Notes under the pieces: generated by a model
The model's input: only the letters and a program-made list of their open reading frames with translations
Database searches by the model: none
Told to the model about the DNA's origin: nothing
Translations under genes and position numbers: made by a program
Assembly (NCBI RefSeq): GCF_032062245.1
Contig: NZ_DAMBQF010000010.1
Coordinates: 11,515-75,514 of the forward strand
Reading direction: 5' to 3'
Length of the DNA: 64,000 nt
DNA from: Soonwooa sp032062245
Lineage (GTDB): Bacteria; Bacteroidota; Bacteroidia; Flavobacteriales; Weeksellaceae
Shown: piece after piece, positions 1 through 9,099 of the stretch
Layout: each line of letters starts with the position of its first letter
Position numbering within the stretch: position 1 is the stretch's first letter

Positions 1-127
1 GGACAATACATGCAATAAGCATTACCGGTAAACTTTCTACAATGACAACATCTTGCGAAGTCAAAAATAAAAAGACTGCTGATAATACAGCAAAGAACAT
101 GGTAACGGACTGTATTCTTTGGATCAT
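1..127 (-). CDS. DUF4293 family membrane protein (N-terminal part; runs off the window)
   Basis: The reverse strand reads MIQRIQSVTMFFAVLSAVFL and continues for 42 codons to the window edge. The opening MIQRIQ followed at once by a hydrophobic helix is the hallmark of DUF4293, a small Bacteroidota inner-membrane family of unknown function that is often found divergent from rho, as here. The ATG lies just below a good leftward promoter (165-195). The C-terminal part is missing only because the window ends. No function can be assigned. Confidence 0.8.
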   Translation of the reverse strand, partial: MIQRIQSVTMFFAVLSAVFLFLTSQDVVIVESLPVMLIACIV

Positions 128-164
128 AAAATTTTAGTATCTTCTTTATCTTTAAAAGATTAGG

Positions 165-195
165 CAAATTTAAAATAATTTTTGCGTATTTCAAA
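165..195 (-). promoter_or_regulatory. Leftward promoter of the DUF4293 gene
   Basis: On the minus strand TTTG (192-195) is followed after exactly 19 nt by TAAATTTG (165-172), matching the Bacteroidota -33/-7 consensus TTTG-N19-TAnnTTTG. It overlaps the rightward rho promoter, so the two polymerases compete for the same DNA. Confidence 0.7.
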
Positions 196-211
196 AATTA
201 ATGTAGATTTG
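181..211 (+). promoter_or_regulatory. Rightward promoter of rho
   Basis: TTTG at 181-184, a 19-nt spacer and TAGATTTG at 204-211 match the Bacteroidota promoter consensus. The predicted leader to the rho ATG is about 80 nt, long enough for autoregulation, which is usual for rho; no specific leader structure was recognised. Confidence 0.7.
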
Positions 212-297
212 CATAGTAATCACTCAGAAAATAATTAAGCCGCCTGGTTTAACTTTCTTACTTACAAAGTTTTAAAATACAATTTTTTACAACATTT

Positions 298-2079
298 ATG
301 TTTAACATTGATACGCTGAAGTCAAAGTCGCTCGACGAATTGACTCAAATTTCAAAAGATTTAGGCGTTAAAATCAGTAGAAAACCCGAACACGAACAAG
401 TGGTTTTTGCGATTTTAGATTATCAGTCAACGCATCAAACCGAAATAAAATCCTACTTAGAAGCCAACAACCAACTTATGAAGGAAGTGGAAATTAAAGA
501 AGAAGCAACAGAACAAAAAGCAACACCAGCCAAAAAACCTGGTAGAAAGCCAAAAGCTAAGCCAGAGCCAGTTGCTACAGAAACTGCCCCAGTCGAAGAA
601 GCAAAAGTTGAAGAACAACCGGTTGCTGCTCCAGTAGCAGAAACGCCAACAGTAGAAGCAACTTCGGAACAGGAAGCAGACAAAACAACTAAGAGACCTC
701 GCAAGAGACTTCCAAAAACGGAAGAACCAAAAGCTGAAGAAGCTAACAATGCAGAAACGCAGCCCGAGAGCACAACAAACACTACACCAATAGAAGCTGT
801 CGCTCCCAAACCACAACAAACGCAAAAGCCGCAACACCAAAACAGGAATTCTCAAGGTCAACAAAACCAAAATCGCGGTAACCAACAACACAATCACAAC
901 AACAATCCGAATAAAGAACAACAATCTCAGCAGGAAGAAGTGCCAGCTAAGAAAGAATTTAACTTTGATGGACTTGTAACCATCGAAGGCGTTTTGGAGA
1001 TTCTTCCAGACAACTACGGATTCTTACGTTCTTCGGATTTTAGTTATATTTCTTCGCCGGACGACGTTTATGTATCGACAGCGCAAATCAGAAACTATGG
1101 TCTTAAAACGGGAGACACTGTTAAAGGTATCGTGAGACTTCCAAAAGAAGGTGAGAAATATTTCTCTTTACAAAAGCCAACAGAAGTTAACGGTAGAGAT
1201 TTAGAATTTATCAAAGATCGTGTAGCTTTTGAATATTTGACACCGCTTTTCCCACAAGAAAAATTTAATCTTGCTGGGCGTAATTCAACATTATCAACAA
1301 GAATCGTAGATCTTTTTGCACCGATTGGTAAAGGTCAACGTGCGATGATTGTGGCGCAACCAAAAACTGGTAAAACGATTTTATTAAAAGATATCGCCAA
1401 CGCTATTTCTGCAAACCATCCAGAAGCCTATATGATGGTACTTTTGATCGACGAGCGTCCAGAGGAAGTTACCGATATGCAAAGAAGTGTGAATGCCGAA
1501 GTTATCGCTTCGACTTTTGATGAAGCTGCAGAAAAGCATGTTAAAGTAGCCAACCTTGTTTTGTCAAAAGCACAAAGAATGGTAGAATGTGGTCACGATG
1601 TTGTGATTTTATTAGATTCTATCACGCGTTTGGCAAGAGCTTACAACACAGTTACACCAGCATCTGGGAAAATCCTTTCTGGTGGTGTTGATGCCAATGC
1701 ACTCCACAAGCCAAAACGTTTCTTCGGGGCAGCTCGTAAGATTGAAGGAGGTGGATCTTTGACGATCATCGCAACTGCGCTTATCGACACTGGATCAAAA
1801 ATGGATGAAGTGATCTTTGAAGAATTCAAAGGGACAGGTAATATGGAATTGCAATTGGACAGAAAAATTGCTAACAAACGTATTTATCCAGCAGTAGATT
1901 TGGTATCTTCGAGTACACGTCGTGACGATTTGCTTCAAGATGAGGTAACACAGCAACGTATGTGGATTATGAGAAAATACCTTTCTGATATGAATCCTGT
2001 GGAAGCGATGGACTTTGTGATGAAGAATATCAAGAATACACGTAACAACGAAGAATTCTTAATGTCGATGAACAAATAA
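298..2079 (+). CDS. rho: Transcription termination factor Rho
   Basis: Hexameric RNA-dependent ATPase/helicase that ends transcription of untranslated RNA in the cytoplasm. The N-terminal Rho_N helices (MFNIDTLKSKSLDELTQISK) are followed by a long disordered insert, about residues 60-220, rich in Glu/Pro/Ala and then Gln/Asn/His. After this come the cold-shock-like RNA-binding fold (GVLEILPDNYGFLRS) and the RecA-type ATPase with Walker A PKTGKT near residue 355, DERPEEVTDM, and the VILLDSITRLARAYN segment. The length of 593 aa against about 420 in E. coli is explained by the insert, which is common in Bacteroidota Rho. Transcribed alone and closed by a hairpin terminator at 2101. Confidence 0.97.
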   Translation: MFNIDTLKSKSLDELTQISKDLGVKISRKPEHEQVVFAILDYQSTHQTEIKSYLEANNQLMKEVEIKEEATEQKATPAKKPGRKPKAKPEPVATETAPVEEAKVEEQPVAAPVAETPTVEATSEQEADKTTKRPRKRLPKTEEPKAEEANNAETQPESTTNTTPIEAVAPKPQQTQKPQHQNRNSQGQQNQNRGNQQHNHNNNPNKEQQSQQEEVPAKKEFNFDGLVTIEGVLEILPDNYGFLRSSDFSYISSPDDVYVSTAQIRNYGLKTGDTVKGIVRLPKEGEKYFSLQKPTEVNGRDLEFIKDRVAFEYLTPLFPQEKFNLAGRNSTLSTRIVDLFAPIGKGQRAMIVAQPKTGKTILLKDIANAISANHPEAYMMVLLIDERPEEVTDMQRSVNAEVIASTFDEAAEKHVKVANLVLSKAQRMVECGHDVVILLDSITRLARAYNTVTPASGKILSGGVDANALHKPKRFFGAARKIEGGGSLTIIATALIDTGSKMDEVIFEEFKGTGNMELQLDRKIANKRIYPAVDLVSSSTRRDDLLQDEVTQQRMWIMRKYLSDMNPVEAMDFVMKNIKNTRNNEEFLMSMNK

Positions 2080-2100
2080 GATTTTTCTTTAAATATTAAA

Positions 2101-2132
2101 AAACAGCTTTATGAAAATGAAGCTGTTTTTTT
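2101..2132 (+). terminator. Rho-independent terminator after rho
   Basis: AAACAGCTT and AAGCTGTTT form a 9-bp stem around a 10-nt loop and are followed by a T run. Confidence 0.85.
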
Positions 2133-2302
2133 ATGTTTAATTTTTTTAATTGGCTTAAAACAAGCAACGCACTTACCTTTTTTTAAACTTAAACTTTATC
2201 GTATTTCTTGATGCTGTTTGGGTTAAAAATAATTTGTCATGAAATTGTATTATAGCCTTTGAAAATTTGCTTAAATTTACATTCGTATAAAAATTACAAA
2301 CA

Positions 2303-3253
2303 ATGCAAAACATTCCTAGTGTTGACTTGCGTGATTTCCTATCGGATGATCCGATACGTAAACAAAAATTTGTAAATGAAATCGGAAAAGCCTACGAAGA
2401 CATCGGCTTTGTAGCACTTAAAGGTCACTTTCTTGATGACCAATTGGTTGAAAATCTGTACTCAGAAGTACGCAACTTTTTCAGCCTTCCATTAGAAACA
2501 AAAGCTAAATACGAGATTCCAGGTATTGGAGGACAACGTGGCTATGTTTCTTTTGGTAAAGAATCTGCAAAAGGTCGTACAACTGGCGATCTTAAGGAGT
2601 TTTGGCATTTTGGACAATACGTCGAAAACAATCCCAAACTAGAAGCTGAATATCCTAAAAATGTGATGGTTGATGAGTTACCAAAATTCAATGAAGTTGG
2701 TAAAGAAGCTTATCAAAAATTAGAAAAGACGGGTATTTATGTGTTGCGCGCTTTGGCAATTTACTTAGGTTTGGACGAGTTTTATTTTGATGATTATATC
2801 AAAAACGGAAATTCAATCCTACGTCCGATCCATTATCCACCAATCCAAGATGAGCCAAAAGATGCTGTGAGAGCAGCTGCGCACGGTGACATCAACTTGA
2901 TTACGTTATTGATGGGTGCACAAGGTAAGGGACTTCAGGTTCAGAACCATCAAGGTGAATGGATTGATGCGATTGCACAAGATGACGAATTGGTAATTAA
3001 CGTTGGCGATATGTTGTCTAGACATTCTAACAACAAACTGAAATCTACCATTCATCAAGTTGTAAATCCGCCAAGAGAATTGTGGGGAACCTCTCGTTTT
3101 TCGATTCCGTTCTTTATGCATCCAATCAGCGAAATGCCATTAAATGTTCTCGAAAACACAATTGATGACGAACATCCAAAAGCTTTCGATGACATCACAG
3201 CAGGTGAGTTCTTAACAGAAAGATTAATAGAATTAGGTTTAATAAAAAAATAA
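2303..3253 (+). CDS. 2-oxoglutarate/Fe(II)-dependent oxygenase, isopenicillin-N-synthase-like
   Basis: Cytosolic non-heme iron oxygenase of the IPNS/2OG family. The N-terminal DIOX_N segment (VDLRDFLSDD...YEDIGFVALKGH) is followed by the double-stranded beta-helix core. The iron ligands H194-x-D196 (AAHGDINLITLL) and H251 (STIHQVVNP) are present, and R265 in SRFSIPFF fits the co-substrate-binding RxS. At 316 aa it has the family's usual length. The substrate cannot be read from sequence; the relatives include flavonoid, gibberellin and antibiotic oxygenases, so names from homologues should be treated with care. It stands alone between two terminators. Confidence 0.85.
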   Translation: MQNIPSVDLRDFLSDDPIRKQKFVNEIGKAYEDIGFVALKGHFLDDQLVENLYSEVRNFFSLPLETKAKYEIPGIGGQRGYVSFGKESAKGRTTGDLKEFWHFGQYVENNPKLEAEYPKNVMVDELPKFNEVGKEAYQKLEKTGIYVLRALAIYLGLDEFYFDDYIKNGNSILRPIHYPPIQDEPKDAVRAAAHGDINLITLLMGAQGKGLQVQNHQGEWIDAIAQDDELVINVGDMLSRHSNNKLKSTIHQVVNPPRELWGTSRFSIPFFMHPISEMPLNVLENTIDDEHPKAFDDITAGEFLTERLIELGLIKK

Positions 3254-3273
3254 AACCATTCTTTCAAAAATAG

Positions 3274-3302
3274 AAAAGTCAGCAAAATTGCTGACTTTTT
3301 TC
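3274..3302. terminator. Bidirectional terminator between the oxygenase and osmC
   Basis: AAAGTCAGCAA and TTGCTGACTTT form a long perfect stem with a 2-nt loop, with A and T runs on either side, so it can serve both convergent genes. Confidence 0.85.
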
Positions 3303-3325
3303 TTATCTAAATTTTTAGTTTAAAC

Positions 3326-3745
3326 TTAAGCTTTCACGCCATTAACAAAGACTTCGTAGCTAACTTCAACATTAGGTTCCAGAGTTTTGGACACCGAACA
3401 ATATTTTTCAAATGAAAGTTCTGCCGCTTTTTGAGCTTTTTTAGGATCGATTTCCCCTCCTAGTTTAAAAATCACTTTAATGTGTTTAAAAGGTTTTGCG
3501 TCGTCAACTTGCACACGCTCACCTTCAACTTCCGCTTTGAAATCCGTAATCGTTTGTCTTTGCTTTTTGAGAATCGAAACAACATCAATTCCGCTGCATC
3601 CTGCAACTGCCATCAAAACTGTTTCCATTGGCGAAACACCTGTTGCACCTTCTTTTGACGTGTTATCAATTAAAATCGAATGTCCGTTTTGGTTACTACA
3701 TTCGAACAAATAATCGTCGTTGATTCTATTAAGTTGTATTTTCAT
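3326..3745 (-). CDS. OsmC family peroxiredoxin-like protein
   Basis: Small thiol-dependent hydroperoxide-handling protein of the OsmC/Ohr superfamily. The two signature cysteines are visible, C50 in AVAGCSGID and C116 in KYCSVSKTL, with the intervening helix and strand pattern of the YhfA/OsmC branch. At 139 aa it is full length. These enzymes act in the cytoplasm on organic or fatty-acid hydroperoxides. The gene is monocistronic, convergent with the oxygenase and separated from it by a shared terminator. The exact substrate class (Ohr, OsmC or YhfA) is not settled. Confidence 0.88.
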   Translation of the reverse strand: MKIQLNRINDDYLFECSNQNGHSILIDNTSKEGATGVSPMETVLMAVAGCSGIDVVSILKKQRQTITDFKAEVEGERVQVDDAKPFKHIKVIFKLGGEIDPKKAQKAAELSFEKYCSVSKTLEPNVEVSYEVFVNGVKA

Positions 3746-3772
3746 TTTTAAAATTTTATTGTATTACTAAGT

Positions 3773-3833
3773 GTGTCAATTCGAGTGGTTTTTCGAGGCG
3801 AAGCAAGAAAAATTGTATCGAGAATCCTGATGT
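3773..3833. repeat. Interspersed intergenic repeat, copy 1
   Basis: The segment has GTCAATTCGAGTGG, then TTTTTCGAGGCGAAGC and TTGTATCGAGAA. Related sequence occurs at 45889-46010 (GTCAGTTTGAGTGG ... TGTATCGAAAA). It lies between two genes, is non-coding, and looks like a degenerate short repeat of this genome. Function unknown. Confidence 0.55.
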
Positions 3834-3837
3834 AAAA

Positions 3838-5160
3838 TTATAAAATTCCGCGCGCTTTTATCTCCAAATATTTATTGATAACATCAATGTTGAGATTCTC
3901 CGGAAGTGTATAAACAGAGTAGATTCCGTATTTTTTTAATTCTTGAATAATCAATTTTTTCTCGAACTCAAATTTCTCAGCGATAATCTCATCATAGATT
4001 TCTTGGATACTTTCAGGATTGGTTTTTAACAAGGCATTAATCTCAGCGTTTTTAAAAAACACAACCACCAATAAATGGTTTTTAGCAATGCCTCTTAAAT
4101 ATTTAATTTGGCGATTTAGAGCATCCAAAGTTTCGAAATTTGTGAATAACAATACTAAACTTCGTTGGTTGAGACTAAATTTCACGTCTTGATAAAGTCG
4201 GTTGTAATCGCTCTCGAAAAAATTAGTTTGGATGTTGTACAAAGCCTCTGAAATCTTGCGAAGTTGTCCAGATTTATTATCAACAGGCACTCGATTTTCC
4301 ATCTTTTTGGAGAAAGCCATCATGCCTGCGCGATCGCCTTTTTTAAGAATAATGTGTGACAAAGCCATCGTGGCGTTGATAGAATAATCCAAAAGACTCA
4401 ACCCATTGAAGGGCATTTTCATCGTGCGACCTTTATCGATGAGCATGACAATACGTTGTGATTTTTCGTCTTGATATTGATTAATCATCAGTCGATTGGT
4501 CTTGGAAGTCGCTTTCCAGTTGATGCTTCGGATGTCGTCGCCTTGGACATATTCACGGATTTGCTCAAATTCCATGGTGTGTCCTAGCTTACGAATTTTT
4601 TTAATGCCTCCAAGTTGAAATTCATTTTGAAGCGCCATCAATTCATATTTTCTTAAATGAATAAATGACGGATAGCTCGGTAACAACGCATCTTTTTGAA
4701 ACTGAAAACGTTTAGCAACAAAACCAATCGGTGAATTTGCATAGACATTTAAGCTCCCAAAACTATATTCACCGCGTTCTTTCGGTTCCAAAATATATTG
4801 CATAGAAATTTCCGACTTGGCTTCCAACTGTTTCTGAATAAAAAAATCTCTTTTCTGGAATTGAAACGGAATTTCATCAATAATTTTAATCCTAGTTTTG
4901 AAAGGATAATTACTTTTAACATCGATTCTAACTGGATTTTGGTCGCCGTTCGATAATTTTTCAGGCAATATCCGTTGCGCTTTTATCGCATCTCTTACCT
5001 TAAATAAAATATGATAATCAACGAAAGCTAGAATTAAAATCAAAATTAAAACAACATGTGCCAGCCAAATCAATATCGGAAAAAAGAAAGCCAACACGTA
5101 GATAATGCCCGCTAGTATTAGCGCGAAGAATAATCTGTTGTTGAGGTAAAGTGCTTTCAT
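3838..5160 (-). CDS. DUF58 domain-containing membrane protein
   Basis: 440-aa protein with two hydrophobic helices at the N-terminus (about residues 8-45) and a C-terminal DUF58/von Willebrand A-like domain. The DUF58 core is seen in EYVQGDDIRSINWKATSKT followed by the MIDAS-like VMLIDKGRTM. It is the last gene of a leftward cluster with MoxR, DUF4350, DUF4129, a polytopic protein and SpoIIM. MoxR ATPases and DUF58/VWA proteins are known to work as chaperone pairs in envelope or stress functions, as in BatA-type operons. The actual client is unknown. A 14-nt gap to moxR supports co-transcription. Confidence 0.88.
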   Translation of the reverse strand: MKALYLNNRLFFALILAGIIYVLAFFFPILIWLAHVVLILILILAFVDYHILFKVRDAIKAQRILPEKLSNGDQNPVRIDVKSNYPFKTRIKIIDEIPFQFQKRDFFIQKQLEAKSEISMQYILEPKERGEYSFGSLNVYANSPIGFVAKRFQFQKDALLPSYPSFIHLRKYELMALQNEFQLGGIKKIRKLGHTMEFEQIREYVQGDDIRSINWKATSKTNRLMINQYQDEKSQRIVMLIDKGRTMKMPFNGLSLLDYSINATMALSHIILKKGDRAGMMAFSKKMENRVPVDNKSGQLRKISEALYNIQTNFFESDYNRLYQDVKFSLNQRSLVLLFTNFETLDALNRQIKYLRGIAKNHLLVVVFFKNAEINALLKTNPESIQEIYDEIIAEKFEFEKKLIIQELKKYGIYSVYTLPENLNIDVINKYLEIKARGIL

Positions 5161-5174
5161 AATTTTTTAAAAAT

Positions 5175-6167
5175 CTAACGTGGAATCTCAATTGATTCTA
5201 AAATTTGGCGGATAATTTCGTCGTCAGTTAGACCTTCCATTTCGCGTTCTGGTGCGACAATTACTCTGTGTCTTAGGACTGCAAGTGCGGCTTCTTTAAT
5301 GTCGTCTGGCGTTACAAAATCACGACCACGAATTGCGGCAAAAGCTTTACTCGCTGTTAACAAAGCCAAACTTGCTCTAGGCGAAGCACCAAGATATAAG
5401 AATTGGTTTTCTCTTGTATTAACAATAATCTTAGCGATATATTCAATCAGTTTTTCTTCAACAACAACATCTTTTACAAGATTTTGATAAGTCTTTAATT
5501 GTTGTCCAGTTACGACTTTGTTAACCACATCGGTTTTGTCGTCAAGCTTGTTGTGATGTTGGTTTTTAATGATTTCAATTTCTTGGTTAAGATCAGGATA
5601 ACCTACTTCAACTTTAAAAAGAAAACGGTCAAGTTGTGCTTCTGGAAGGCGATAGGTTCCTTCGTGCTCGATTGGGTTTTGAGTGGCGATAACCAAGAAT
5701 GGTTCTTCCATTGGGTAAGTTACGCCGTCCATTGTAATTTGACGTTCTTCCATCACCTCAAACAACGCCGATTGCGTCTTTGCAGGCGAACGATTAATTT
5801 CATCAATCAAAATGAAGTTTGAGAAAATTGGACCTTTTTTAAAATTAAAATCAGATTCTTTAACATTAAAAACCGATGTTCCCAAAATATCTGACGGCAT
5901 CAAATCTGGCGTAAACTGGATTCTGCTAAAATCAACATCAATCGTTTTGGCCAAAAGTTTTGATGTAATAGTCTTAGCAACACCAGGAACACCTTCTATC
6001 AACACGTGTCCGTTGGATAAAAGCGCCGCCAAAAGATGTTCGATCATTTTGTCTTGACCCACGATGACTTTAGAAATCTCTTGTTTTATTTGGTGTAAGC
6101 TGTTGCTCAGTTCAGACATATCGATTCTTGACTGGAAGTCGCTATTTGGTTGATCTTGTTGTTCCAT
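5175..6167 (-). CDS. MoxR-family AAA+ ATPase
   Basis: Cytosolic AAA+ ATPase of the MoxR/RavA clade, thought to act as a chaperone that matures VWA-domain partners. Walker A GVPGVAKT is at residues 59-66, Walker B ILIDEI at 119-124, with sensor 1 in FLVIATQNPIEHEGTY and the arginine-finger region LPEAQLDRFLF. The C-terminal lid carries GASPRASLALL. At 330 aa it is typical. It lies 14 nt above the DUF58 gene and 19 nt below the DUF4350 gene, in one leftward operon. Confidence 0.93.
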   Translation of the reverse strand: MEQQDQPNSDFQSRIDMSELSNSLHQIKQEISKVIVGQDKMIEHLLAALLSNGHVLIEGVPGVAKTITSKLLAKTIDVDFSRIQFTPDLMPSDILGTSVFNVKESDFNFKKGPIFSNFILIDEINRSPAKTQSALFEVMEERQITMDGVTYPMEEPFLVIATQNPIEHEGTYRLPEAQLDRFLFKVEVGYPDLNQEIEIIKNQHHNKLDDKTDVVNKVVTGQQLKTYQNLVKDVVVEEKLIEYIAKIIVNTRENQFLYLGASPRASLALLTASKAFAAIRGRDFVTPDDIKEAALAVLRHRVIVAPEREMEGLTDDEIIRQILESIEIPR

Positions 6168-6186
6168 AATTGTTAATTTTCAAAAT

Positions 6187-7359
6187 CTATTTTAAAATGT
6201 CATCGAGAAGACTATTCATTTTAATAAAATCCTCTTTCATAACAATAGAATAAGGATCTTGCGCTTTCCTGATTAAAGATACAGCTTCTTGAATAGTTTC
6301 TATTTTGACACCCGTTTTTAAGTTTAATTTTTTAATAAAATCCTCGTCCAAATTAGAAGTGTCAATTAACAAATCCAATCTAATTTTGTGTAAAAAGTAT
6401 TGCGCTTTTTTCGCCATCATATCATGGAAGTTGCCTTCTTGTAGGTATAAATTTCCGATGCTTTTTACAAATTCTAACGACGTATTTTTTAATGGTTCTA
6501 CAATTGGAACGATGCGCTGTTTTCGTTTAACATTAAAAATCATAAACAAAGCCAATCCTAAAACTGCGATATATAAAGCATAACGCAATGGTGGATTTGC
6601 AAGGATAAAACGCATCGGCGACTGCGAATTGCCCGCAGATTTACTTTCTGTAAACCAAATTGTTTTCTGTTGAGGTAGGAACGAAAATAACTTGGTAGGA
6701 TAAGCAGACCGCGATTTTAAAAGATAATAATTGGAAATAGCACTCGGTTCCGAATACAAATAAAAATAACCTTGACCATGTTTAACCTTAATAAAATTGG
6801 TGTTTTTGTATTCGTCGTTTCCGAAACCTGAAGTTTTATTATAACCTAAAATCTCAATGCTTTTATTAATCTTCGTAAAACCGCGACTGTCAGGCAGTCG
6901 GTTGATAAGTAAAGTGTCTGTTTTTAGTTTGACCTCAGTAAATTCTAGATTGTATTTTGTGTCCGAATTGTTAATCCAAAGTCTAAACTTCAGGCTGTCT
7001 TCCAACATTTCGGGAAGAGATCTAGAAATCAACATGGCGCTAGAACCAGTATTAACTTTATCAAGGATTTTTCTCCAAGATTCGGTGTCGAGATTTTTTT
7101 CAATGATTAAAATATTGTGTTTCGGCGTCTCTTTTTCTTTAGAATAATAATCGTAAGGCGATTGGTTAATGCGCTCTAGATTATTCCCAAAAAGATGATC
7201 GGCTTCTTTATTAAAAACGAAAAGTCCGAAAGGCGTTTTTGAGTTAGGATCAAAATTTTTGCGCCAATCTACAATTAGTTTTTTATTGACTTGGAAAATT
7301 CCCATTATTGCTAAAATAACGAGAAAAACACCAAGATATATTTTGAAATTTTTACTCAT
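6187..7359 (-). CDS. DUF4350 domain-containing membrane protein
   Basis: 390 aa with one N-terminal membrane helix (residues 7-25), a roughly 230-residue extracytoplasmic domain and a second helix near 263-281, followed by a cytoplasmic helical tail. The DUF4350 look is in the N-terminal region DPNSKTPFGLFVFNKEADHL, and DUF4350 proteins typically sit beside MoxR and DUF58 genes. The start ATG shares one base with the stop of the upstream DUF4129 gene, which implies translational coupling. Function within the cluster is unknown. Confidence 0.78.
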   Translation of the reverse strand: MSKNFKIYLGVFLVILAIMGIFQVNKKLIVDWRKNFDPNSKTPFGLFVFNKEADHLFGNNLERINQSPYDYYSKEKETPKHNILIIEKNLDTESWRKILDKVNTGSSAMLISRSLPEMLEDSLKFRLWINNSDTKYNLEFTEVKLKTDTLLINRLPDSRGFTKINKSIEILGYNKTSGFGNDEYKNTNFIKVKHGQGYFYLYSEPSAISNYYLLKSRSAYPTKLFSFLPQQKTIWFTESKSAGNSQSPMRFILANPPLRYALYIAVLGLALFMIFNVKRKQRIVPIVEPLKNTSLEFVKSIGNLYLQEGNFHDMMAKKAQYFLHKIRLDLLIDTSNLDEDFIKKLNLKTGVKIETIQEAVSLIRKAQDPYSIVMKEDFIKMNSLLDDILK

Positions 7360-8135
7360 TATTTAAAGTTATTAAAATAGGATTTGAAGGACTCATAACG
7401 CGATTGGTCAAGCTCTATCTCGCCATACCAAACGTTTTCGAAAATGTTTGTCAGTCTATTAAACTGTGTTTTTTGATCATCGTTTTTAAGTTCTCGACTG
7501 TAGTCACGATTGGTTTTTTCAATATTCCAGTCAATTAATTTTCGATCAGAAAGTTTTTTTAATAATGATAAAAACTGATAACGCGTTGCCATACGATAAT
7601 TGGATTTTGCTTCGTATTCGGCAATCGTATTTTCAAAATTGATTTCGTGGATATTTTCTTTAAGATCTTCCGTTGTGATTTTTATTTTTTTATTCTTTTT
7701 ACTAAAGAAAATACTGCCGTCTTTCAAAAAGAATTTTGTGATGATGAAATAAAGTAAAAAACCGACCAACAAAATGACAAAAAACTTAATGATAATATCC
7801 GTGTATTTGAAAGTGTTTGGTGTATCGATATTTCCAAATAGTGCATTTAGAACCTTATCTAACCATTTTGAAAACTTTGCAAAAATAGATTCTCGCGGTT
7901 TTGTTAAGCGATAATCGAAATCTTCACCTTGATATTTTTTGTAATAATTGGGACTAAATTTTCTCGTCGTTACAGTGTTGTCTGTCTGGTAGTTAGTTTT
8001 TAAAATAGAATCGGTTTCGGCAAGAGTTTCGATAGCTGTTACTGCTGTCGATTTTGGCGGAACCACAACATCATAATCTTGTCCAAAAATAGGGACAAAA
8101 ATATACATTAATATGATGACTAAAAACTTACGCAT
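7359..8135 (-). CDS. DUF4129 domain-containing protein
   Basis: I start this gene at the ATG at 8135 (MRKFLVIILMYIFVPIFGQ), which gives a clean signal peptide; a longer open frame to 8222 would place a non-signal extension inside the upstream gene. After the signal comes an extracytoplasmic stretch, one membrane helix (FVILLVGFLLYFIITKFFL) and a C-terminal DUF4129 domain (MATRYQFLSLLKKLSDRKLI ... NRDYSRELKND). DUF4129 is often fused or linked to transglutaminase and MoxR systems. It overlaps the upstream gene by 8 nt. Confidence 0.8.
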   Translation of the reverse strand: MRKFLVIILMYIFVPIFGQDYDVVVPPKSTAVTAIETLAETDSILKTNYQTDNTVTTRKFSPNYYKKYQGEDFDYRLTKPRESIFAKFSKWLDKVLNALFGNIDTPNTFKYTDIIIKFFVILLVGFLLYFIITKFFLKDGSIFFSKKNKKIKITTEDLKENIHEINFENTIAEYEAKSNYRMATRYQFLSLLKKLSDRKLIDWNIEKTNRDYSRELKNDDQKTQFNRLTNIFENVWYGEIELDQSRYESFKSYFNNFK

Positions 8136-9099
8136 CTGTTTGATTACCAATAGTATCGATTTCATGAATGTCAAGATCGCGGTGTAGATCCTGTCGACTG
8201 TCATAATACATAAAACCTGCATTAACTGCCATTAGGTTATACACAATAGAACTGACCAAAATAGAAACGCCGTAGCTTACAAAAAAAATAACGCCCATTA
8301 CGCCGGAGAAAATAGTACTTGGATCATTAATTTGGTCATAATTTGGGTTAAGACTCATGTTCCCGATCATCATAAAATACGGAATTATCGAGAATGCCAT
8401 ACTCACAATGTAGATGATAACACCAAGAACTAATGTTGATCCCCAATACTTCCAGAATTTTGTTTTTTGAGTATTAAACATATCTCCGAAAACGGTTCTA
8501 GCAGCATTGCTGAGCGCATCGAAGTATGTTTTGTTAGTACTCATATAATCGTACAAGGTTAGATAAAGTACGTTGTAAAATGCTGGCGCTAATAATATTA
8601 ATAATAAAAAACCTACTAGAATTACAATTAAAAAAGAGGAAATAGCCAACATAACCATCATAACTGGAGCGACAATAAAGCACGTTGCTAAACAGAATAT
8701 GAAAAATTTCCCGATATTTTTTTTCATATCAGAAAGCAGCTCGTCGGTTGTGATTTTGGTTTGATGTTCGCCGATGCGCTTCATGTAGAAAATAGGAAAT
8801 GTGTATACAACAGTAGAAATAACAAAAAGCAAAATAAAAGCAATAATGCCCACCAATACAAGAATTGGCCAATTGTTACTAAAATAACTTTCGAACATAT
8901 AGCTTTGTCCACCAGCATTAGCAACGAAAATTTGCATAAAAAACTCGCGATAGAAAAATATCGTTAACAATGTCATTATTATCAATAACGCACCATTGAT
9001 GATGAAGTAACTTTTAAAATAATCTTTTCCATAAATTCGGAAAAAATTAAATGTGTCACTTACCAAATTACCGAAGTTTCGCTCCTGAAAAATCTGCAT
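8128..9099 (-). CDS. Polytopic membrane protein of the MoxR cluster
   Basis: About 323 aa from the ATG at 9099 (MQIFQERNFGNLVSDTFNFF); a longer frame to 9153 would overlap the upstream gene far more. It has roughly six hydrophobic helices, including LIIMTLLTIFF, PILVLVGIIAFILLFVIS and SFLIVILVGFLLLILLAP. I do not recognise a named catalytic domain; the layout recalls DUF4013/DUF975-type membrane proteins that travel with SpoIIM and RDD genes in Bacteroidota. It overlaps its upstream and downstream neighbours, so translation is probably coupled. Confidence 0.72.
   Translation of the reverse strand: MQIFQERNFGNLVSDTFNFFRIYGKDYFKSYFIINGALLIIMTLLTIFFYREFFMQIFVANAGGQSYMFESYFSNNWPILVLVGIIAFILLFVISTVVYTFPIFYMKRIGEHQTKITTDELLSDMKKNIGKFFIFCLATCFIVAPVMMVMLAISSFLIVILVGFLLLILLAPAFYNVLYLTLYDYMSTNKTYFDALSNAARTVFGDMFNTQKTKFWKYWGSTLVLGVIIYIVSMAFSIIPYFMMIGNMSLNPNYDQINDPSTIFSGVMGVIFFVSYGVSILVSSIVYNLMAVNAGFMYYDSRQDLHRDLDIHEIDTIGNQTDA

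Noticed and set aside
453..924. Two long minus-strand frames opposite the first part of rho
   Set aside because: They mirror the low-complexity Gln/Glu/Pro insert of Rho in other frames and have no start context or family resemblance.
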